The position numbers and the translations under genes are program-made. Of a stretch of DNA of 46,984 bases, positions 42,641 through 46,984 are shown piece by piece (within the stretch, counting starts at the first letter, position 1; each line of letters begins with the position of its first letter). The DNA lies in assembly GCF_001541315.1 (NCBI RefSeq), contig NZ_LMVK01000020.1, positions 1 to 46,984 of the forward strand, read 5' to 3'. The notes beneath the pieces were generated by a model. It made no database searches. It was not told the DNA's origin and saw nothing but the letters and a program-made list of their open reading frames with translations. This DNA is from Agrobacterium tumefaciens str. B6. GTDB lineage: Bacteria > Pseudomonadota > Alphaproteobacteria > Rhizobiales > Rhizobiaceae.

Positions 42641-45600
42641 GTGGCCATCCCCCATTTCTCTGTCAGTGTCGTCGCCCGCGGCTCCGGCCGTAGCGCTGTC
42701 CTGTCGGCCGCCTATCGGCACTGCGCCAGGATGGAGTTCGAGCGGGAGGCTCGCACCGTCGACTATCGCGCCAAGCAGGGTCTCGTCCACGAAGAGTTCG
42801 TCATCCCTGCCGATGCCCCGGGATGGCTGCGAACGATGATCGCCGATCGCTCGGTCGCCGGTGCGTCCGAGGCTTTCTGGAACAAGGTGGAAGCGTTTGA
42901 GAAGCGCTCCGATGCGCAACTCGCCAAGGATGTCACCATCGCTTTGCCGCTCGAGCTGACCTGCGAACAGAACATCGCGCTGATGCGCGATTTTGTGGAA
43001 CGACATATAACGCCGCAGGGAATGGTCGCCGACTGGGTCTATCACGATGCGCCGGGCAATCCGCACGTCCATCTCATGACCACCTTGCGGCCACTTACTA
43101 AAGACGGGCTCGGCGCGAAAAAGATCGCTGTGTCCGGTCCGGACGGCGCGCCGATGCGCAACGATGCCGGCAGGATCGTCTATGAGCTTTGGGCCGGAAG
43201 CCTTGAAGATTTCAACGCGTTTCGCAATGGCTGGTTTGTCTGCCAGAGCAAGCATCTGGCGCTCGCCGGTCTTGATATCAGGATTGATGGCCGTTCCTTC
43301 GAAAAACAAGGGATCGATCTCGAACCAACCATTCACCTGGGCGTCGGCACGAAGGCGATCGAGCGCAAGGCGGATCGATCCGGTGACAGGCAGGAGGATA
43401 TTGCCGGCAAGGTCGAACGCATCGAACTCCAGGAAGAGCGCCGTGCCGAGAACGCACGTCGCATCCAGCGGCATCCTGAAATCGTGCTGGACCTGATCAC
43501 GCGGGAGAGAAGCGTCTTCGACGAACGCGATGTGGCAAAGATCCTCCACCGCTATATCGACGATGCAGGACTCTTCCAAAGCCTGATGGCGAGGATCCTG
43601 CAGAGCCCGGAAGCACTTCGTCTCGAACGAGAGCGGATCGGTCTTGCAACGGGTATCCGGGCGCCGGCAAAATACACCACGCGTGAAATGATCCGACTGG
43701 AAGCCGAGATGGCCAGTCGTGCGATCTGGCTGTCGCAGCGGTCCTCGTATGGCGTCCGCAACGTCGTGCTCTCGGCGACCCTGGCACGTCATGACCGGCT
43801 TTCGGATGAGCAGGAAACAGCGATCGAGCATGTCGCAGGACCCGAGCGGATTGCTGCGGTGGTCGGCCGCGCCGGCGCCGGCAAAACGACGATGATGAAG
43901 GCAGCGCGTGAAGCCTGGGAAGCAGCAGGCTTTCGCGTCGTCGGTGGCGCGCTTGCCGGCAAGGCAGCCGAGGGACTGGAGAAGGAAGCCGGCATCGTCT
44001 CTCGCACCCTGTCGTCCTGGGAGCTCCGCTGGAGCGATGGCCGCAACCAGCTTGATGACAAGACGGTGTTCGTGCTGGACGAGGCCGGCATGGTGTCGTC
44101 ACGGCAGATGGCACTATTCGTCGAAGCCGTAACGAAGACCGGAGCCAAGCTGGTTCTGGTCGGTGATCCGGAACAGTTGCAGCCGATCGAGGCGGGCGCC
44201 GCCTTCCGCGCGATCGCAGACCGGATCGGCTATGCGGAACTCGAGACCATCTATCGCCAGCGCGAGCAGTGGATGCGCGACGCCTCGCTCGATCTTGCGC
44301 GCGGCAATGTTGGTCGAGCGATCGACGCCTATCACGTCCACGGGCATTTCAACGGGTTGGACCTCAAGGCACACGCGGTCGAAAGTCTGATCGCCGATTG
44401 GAACCGCGACTACGATCCCTCGAAGACCAGCCTGATCCTCGCCCACCTGCGCCGCGACGTTCGGATGCTCAACGATATGGCGCGGGCCATGCTGGTCGAA
44501 CGCGGCATCGTCGCCGAAGGTTTTGTCTTCAGGACCGAGGACGGAACGCGCAAGTTCGCCGTCGGCGACCAGATCGTATTCTTGAAGAACGAAGGCTCGC
44601 TGGGCGTCAGGAACGGCATGCTGGCAAAGGTTGTCGAGGCGGCGCCTGGCTCTATCGTCGCTGAGATCGGGGAGAGTGACCACCGCCGTCAGGTCGCGGT
44701 CGAGCAGCGCTTCTATGGCAACATCGATCACGGTTACGCGACGACAATCCACAAGAGCCAGGGTGCGACCGTCGATCGCGTCAAGGTGCTCGCATCACTG
44801 TCGCTTGACCGGCATCTCACCTATGTCGCCATGACCCGTCATCGAGAAGATCTTGGCGTCTACTACGGTCGACGGTCTTTTGCCAAGGCGGGCGGGCTGA
44901 TCCCGATCCTGTCGCGGAAAAATGCAAAAGAGACGACCCTCGATTACTCGGCTGGTCCCTTCTACCGCCAGGCACTTCGTTATGCCGAAGCTCGCGGCCT
45001 CGATCTCGTCAGGGTCGCCCGAAACCTGGTTCGCGACCGGCTCGATCGGACGGTTCGGCAGAAACAGAGGCTGGCCGGTCTCACCGCCCGCCTTGCCGCA
45101 ATTGGCGAAAAGATCGGCTTCAGGCGCACAGCAACCCAATCGGATTCCAGACCCTTCACGGAGACGAAACCCATGGTCTCAGGCATCACCACTTTCGCTA
45201 AATCACTCGCGCAGGCCGTAGAGGACAGGCTCGCCGCCGATCCCGGCCTCAAGAAGCAATGGGAGGATGTGTCGACCCGCTTCCATCTCGTTTACGCGCA
45301 GCCGGAAGCAGCCTTCAAGGCGATCAATGTCGACGCCATGCTCAAGGAGCAATCGGTCGCGCAGGCCATCCTTGCAAGGATCGCTGGCGAAGCCGAGAGC
45401 TTCGGTGCGCTGAAGGGCAAGACCGGCCTTCGGGCCAGTCGCACGGACAGACAGGATCGGGAAAAAGCCATCGCCAATGTGCCGGCGCTCGCCCGAAACC
45501 TTGAACGCTACCTTCGTGGGCGGGCAGAGGCGGAACACAAGCATGAGACGGAGGAGCGTGCCGTACGCTTGAAGGTGTCGGTCGACATCCCGGCGCTCTC

Positions 45601-45964
45601 ACCCTTGGCCCGGCAAACGCTCGAACGCGTCCGCGATGCGATCGATCGCAACGATCTACCCGCCGGCCTCGAATATGCGCTGGCCGACAAGATGGTGAAG
45701 GCGGAGCTCGAAGGGTTCGCCAGGGCTGTCGCCGGACGCTTTGGCGAACGGACCTTCCTGCCGCTGGCCGCAAAAGACACCGATGGCAAGACCTTCGAAA
45801 CCGTCACGGCAGGCATGACCGGCGGCCAGAAGGCGGAGGTCCAGAGCGCGTGGAACTTCATGCGCACCATACAGCTACTTTCCGCGCATCAACGCACCAC
45901 CGAGGCGCTCAGGCAGGCGGAGACGCTGCGCCAGACGAAGAACCGGGGGCTATCGCTCAAATGA
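42641..45964 (+). CDS. traA: Conjugal relaxase/helicase TraA
   Basis: 1107 residues from GTG 42641, giving the conserved AIPHFSVSVVARGSGRSAVLSAAYRHC start (a TTG 24 nt earlier is less likely). The N-terminal MobA/MobL relaxase domain has GNPHVHLMTTLRPL, the metal-binding His motif. The central RecD-like helicase has Walker A GRAGAGKTT (about residue 410) and FVLDEAGMVSSRQM, then VGDPEQLQPIEAG. The C-terminal part includes THIHKSQGATVDRV-like text (TTIHKSQGATVDRV). It nicks oriT and unwinds the transferred strand. Full length. Confidence 0.95.
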   Translation: MAIPHFSVSVVARGSGRSAVLSAAYRHCARMEFEREARTVDYRAKQGLVHEEFVIPADAPGWLRTMIADRSVAGASEAFWNKVEAFEKRSDAQLAKDVTIALPLELTCEQNIALMRDFVERHITPQGMVADWVYHDAPGNPHVHLMTTLRPLTKDGLGAKKIAVSGPDGAPMRNDAGRIVYELWAGSLEDFNAFRNGWFVCQSKHLALAGLDIRIDGRSFEKQGIDLEPTIHLGVGTKAIERKADRSGDRQEDIAGKVERIELQEERRAENARRIQRHPEIVLDLITRERSVFDERDVAKILHRYIDDAGLFQSLMARILQSPEALRLERERIGLATGIRAPAKYTTREMIRLEAEMASRAIWLSQRSSYGVRNVVLSATLARHDRLSDEQETAIEHVAGPERIAAVVGRAGAGKTTMMKAAREAWEAAGFRVVGGALAGKAAEGLEKEAGIVSRTLSSWELRWSDGRNQLDDKTVFVLDEAGMVSSRQMALFVEAVTKTGAKLVLVGDPEQLQPIEAGAAFRAIADRIGYAELETIYRQREQWMRDASLDLARGNVGRAIDAYHVHGHFNGLDLKAHAVESLIADWNRDYDPSKTSLILAHLRRDVRMLNDMARAMLVERGIVAEGFVFRTEDGTRKFAVGDQIVFLKNEGSLGVRNGMLAKVVEAAPGSIVAEIGESDHRRQVAVEQRFYGNIDHGYATTIHKSQGATVDRVKVLASLSLDRHLTYVAMTRHREDLGVYYGRRSFAKAGGLIPILSRKNAKETTLDYSAGPFYRQALRYAEARGLDLVRVARNLVRDRLDRTVRQKQRLAGLTARLAAIGEKIGFRRTATQSDSRPFTETKPMVSGITTFAKSLAQAVEDRLAADPGLKKQWEDVSTRFHLVYAQPEAAFKAINVDAMLKEQSVAQAILARIAGEAESFGALKGKTGLRASRTDRQDREKAIANVPALARNLERYLRGRAEAEHKHETEERAVRLKVSVDIPALSPLARQTLERVRDAIDRNDLPAGLEYALADKMVKAELEGFARAVAGRFGERTFLPLAAKDTDGKTFETVTAGMTGGQKAEVQSAWNFMRTIQLLSAHQRTTEALRQAETLRQTKNRGLSLK

Positions 45965-46527
45965 CGATCTGTGTCGAAACACGCCGGGCCATGACACCGC
46001 AACAGCGGCGAGCGATCGTGATCATTTCAATTGCGGCGATGGTGGCCATTCTGGCGACGGTCGTCGCCTTTGCCGGTGGCTACCGCATTAATCTGACCCA
46101 AAGCAAGCCGCTCGGTATATGGCACATTGCCCCGCTCCATCGACCCGTGGGTGTCGGCGACATCGTGTTTATATGCCCACCGGAAACAGCGGAAATGCGG
46201 GACGCGAAAGCGCGTGGCTATCTCCGCTTCGGTCTTTGCCCGGCCGGTCTTGCGCCTCTCATCAAGACGGTGATCGCAGTCGCGGGACAGCATGTCGAAA
46301 TCGGTGCCAGCGTCAGCGTGGACGGGCGCATGGTTTCCTCTTCACGTCTCGCGCAACACGATGGAACGGGTCGGAGGTTGCCGCCGTTTGCCAGTGGTAT
46401 CGTGCCCCCAGAACATGTTTTCCTGCATTCCGCCTTTCCCGGTTCCTACGACTCCCGATATTTCGGTCCCCTGCCTGCCTCAGCTATCCTCGGTCTGGCG
46501 CAGGAGGTACTCACCTATGCGCCGTAA
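45961..46527 (+). CDS. traF: Conjugal transfer signal peptidase-like protein TraF
   Basis: 188 residues; ATG 45961 overlaps the traA stop (ATGA). A membrane anchor (AIVIISIAAMVAILATVVAF) leads to the S26-type region: NLTQSKPLGIWHI carries the catalytic Ser, and LIKTVIAVAGQHVEI the catalytic Lys. The TraF family processes and cyclises the TrbC pilin. The end FPGSYDSRYFGPLP is standard. Confidence 0.93.
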   Translation: MTICVETRRAMTPQQRRAIVIISIAAMVAILATVVAFAGGYRINLTQSKPLGIWHIAPLHRPVGVGDIVFICPPETAEMRDAKARGYLRFGLCPAGLAPLIKTVIAVAGQHVEIGASVSVDGRMVSSSRLAQHDGTGRRLPPFASGIVPPEHVFLHSAFPGSYDSRYFGPLPASAILGLAQEVLTYAP

Positions 46528-46984
46528 GCGCCTTCAATCGATGCTTCTGACAGGGGCTGCGGCCATCGCAGGTGCGGTGGGCTGGAGCGGCTATACCCTG
46601 CTCCTTCCCGTCGCCCTGGCGTTTCCAATCCTGTGGTCGAAAGCACGAAGCAGACCGGAGGCAATGCTTGTGTCATCTGGATATTTTCTGGCAGCATCAC
46701 GCGGATTGCCGCAGGGCGTTGCGGCGTTCTATTCGTCAGATCTCTGGCCGGGTTTATTGCTCTGGTTGTGTGCTTCCTTCAGCTTTGTCACCCTGCATAC
46801 ACTCCTCTGGACAAGGACTGCCGGTGCGCTTCCGTGTCGCTATCTTCTGGCGGCCGTCATTGTGGCCATCCCGCCGTTCGGTATCACGGGTTGGGCGCAC
46901 CCCGTCACGGCCGCGGGGGGTCTGTTTCCGGGATGGGGGCTGGCTCTCAGACACCTCTGCCGCTGCCGCCGGGCGGTCTGGTGG
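46517..46984 (+). CDS. traB: Conjugal transfer protein TraB, 3' end outside window
   Basis: ATG 46517 overlaps the traF end, with CAGGAGG about 10 nt upstream; the frame stays open to the window edge. The product MRRKRLQSMLLTGAAAIAGA has hydrophobic spans (YTLLLPVALAFPILWSKA, LLLWLCASFSFVTLHTLLW, AAVIVAIPPFGITGWAHPVT) and matches the TraB N-terminal membrane region. After LFPGWG the frame turns polar (RHLCRCRR), whereas a +1 shift in the G-run near 46937 reads GWLSDTSAAAAG, so a frameshift or sequence error is possible. Confidence 0.78.
   Translation, partial: MRRKRLQSMLLTGAAAIAGAVGWSGYTLLLPVALAFPILWSKARSRPEAMLVSSGYFLAASRGLPQGVAAFYSSDLWPGLLLWLCASFSFVTLHTLLWTRTAGALPCRYLLAAVIVAIPPFGITGWAHPVTAAGGLFPGWGLALRHLCRCRRAVWW

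Noticed and set aside
42383..43831. 482-codon minus-strand frame opposite traA
   Set aside because: Shadow of the traA 5' half and the oriT region; no recognised domain.
1..46984. CRISPR arrays, tRNA or rRNA genes and complete insertion sequences
   Set aside because: I looked for regular spaced repeats, tRNA-like cloverleaf sequences, rRNA motifs and transposase DDE/DD-E proteins and saw none.

Overview
The window looks like part of a conjugative plasmid from a Rhizobiaceae bacterium, most likely Agrobacterium/Rhizobium. The evidence is the Ti/pAt-type transfer genes at the right end (traG-traD-traC, an oriT-like site, traA-traF-traB), plasmid-type DUF736 and WGR genes, and a GC-rich accessory load of transport and nitrogen-catabolism operons. 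All functional calls are read from the sequence by motif recognition; no database search was run.

Region 1 (1-1240): the 3' end of a SAM methyltransferase and a decayed piece of an RND efflux gene. Region 2 (1208-11126): a guanidine-assimilation operon. A sigma-54 promoter (GG-N10-GC) ends about 15 nt before a guanidine-I (ykkC) riboswitch with an intrinsic terminator. Then come a nitrate/taurine-type ABC importer, a second riboswitch of a different class (guanidine-II, mini-ykkC) directly before the carboxyguanidine deiminase pair cgdA-cgdB, then guanidine (urea-type) carboxylase and allophanate hydrolase. Together they would import guanidine, carboxylate it, deiminate carboxyguanidine to allophanate and release ammonia and CO2.

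Region 3 (11359-29181): a large gene set that looks like a regulon for an amide, lactam or modified amino-acid substrate. It has a polar amino-acid ABC transporter overlapping a third DUF1989 (CgdB-like) gene, two M24 'pita-bread' proteins with altered metal-ligand sites, a VOC protein, an M20 N-carbamoyl/ureido amidohydrolase, a 2-hydroxyacid dehydrogenase, PxpABC (5-oxoprolinase family), a class IV (D-amino acid type) transaminase, a TRAP transporter and a DapA-family lyase. Two GntR/FCD regulators lie inside the leftward eight-gene operon. The same GTATAC-centred motif occurs in the three main promoter regions (14449, 22989, 25081), which ties them into one candidate regulon whose substrate is unknown.

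Region 4 (29241-36597): a leftward operon of dipeptide/oligopeptide-type ABC transporter genes, an Asp/Glu/hydantoin racemase-family protein and an RpiR regulator, behind a second sigma-54-like promoter. Region 5 (36600-39700): a gene-poor junction with a LysR remnant, an unknown membrane protein, DUF736 and a WGR protein. Region 6 (39964-46984): the conjugation genes around oriT, with traB cut by the window end. The catabolic operons are therefore physically linked to a self-transfer module.
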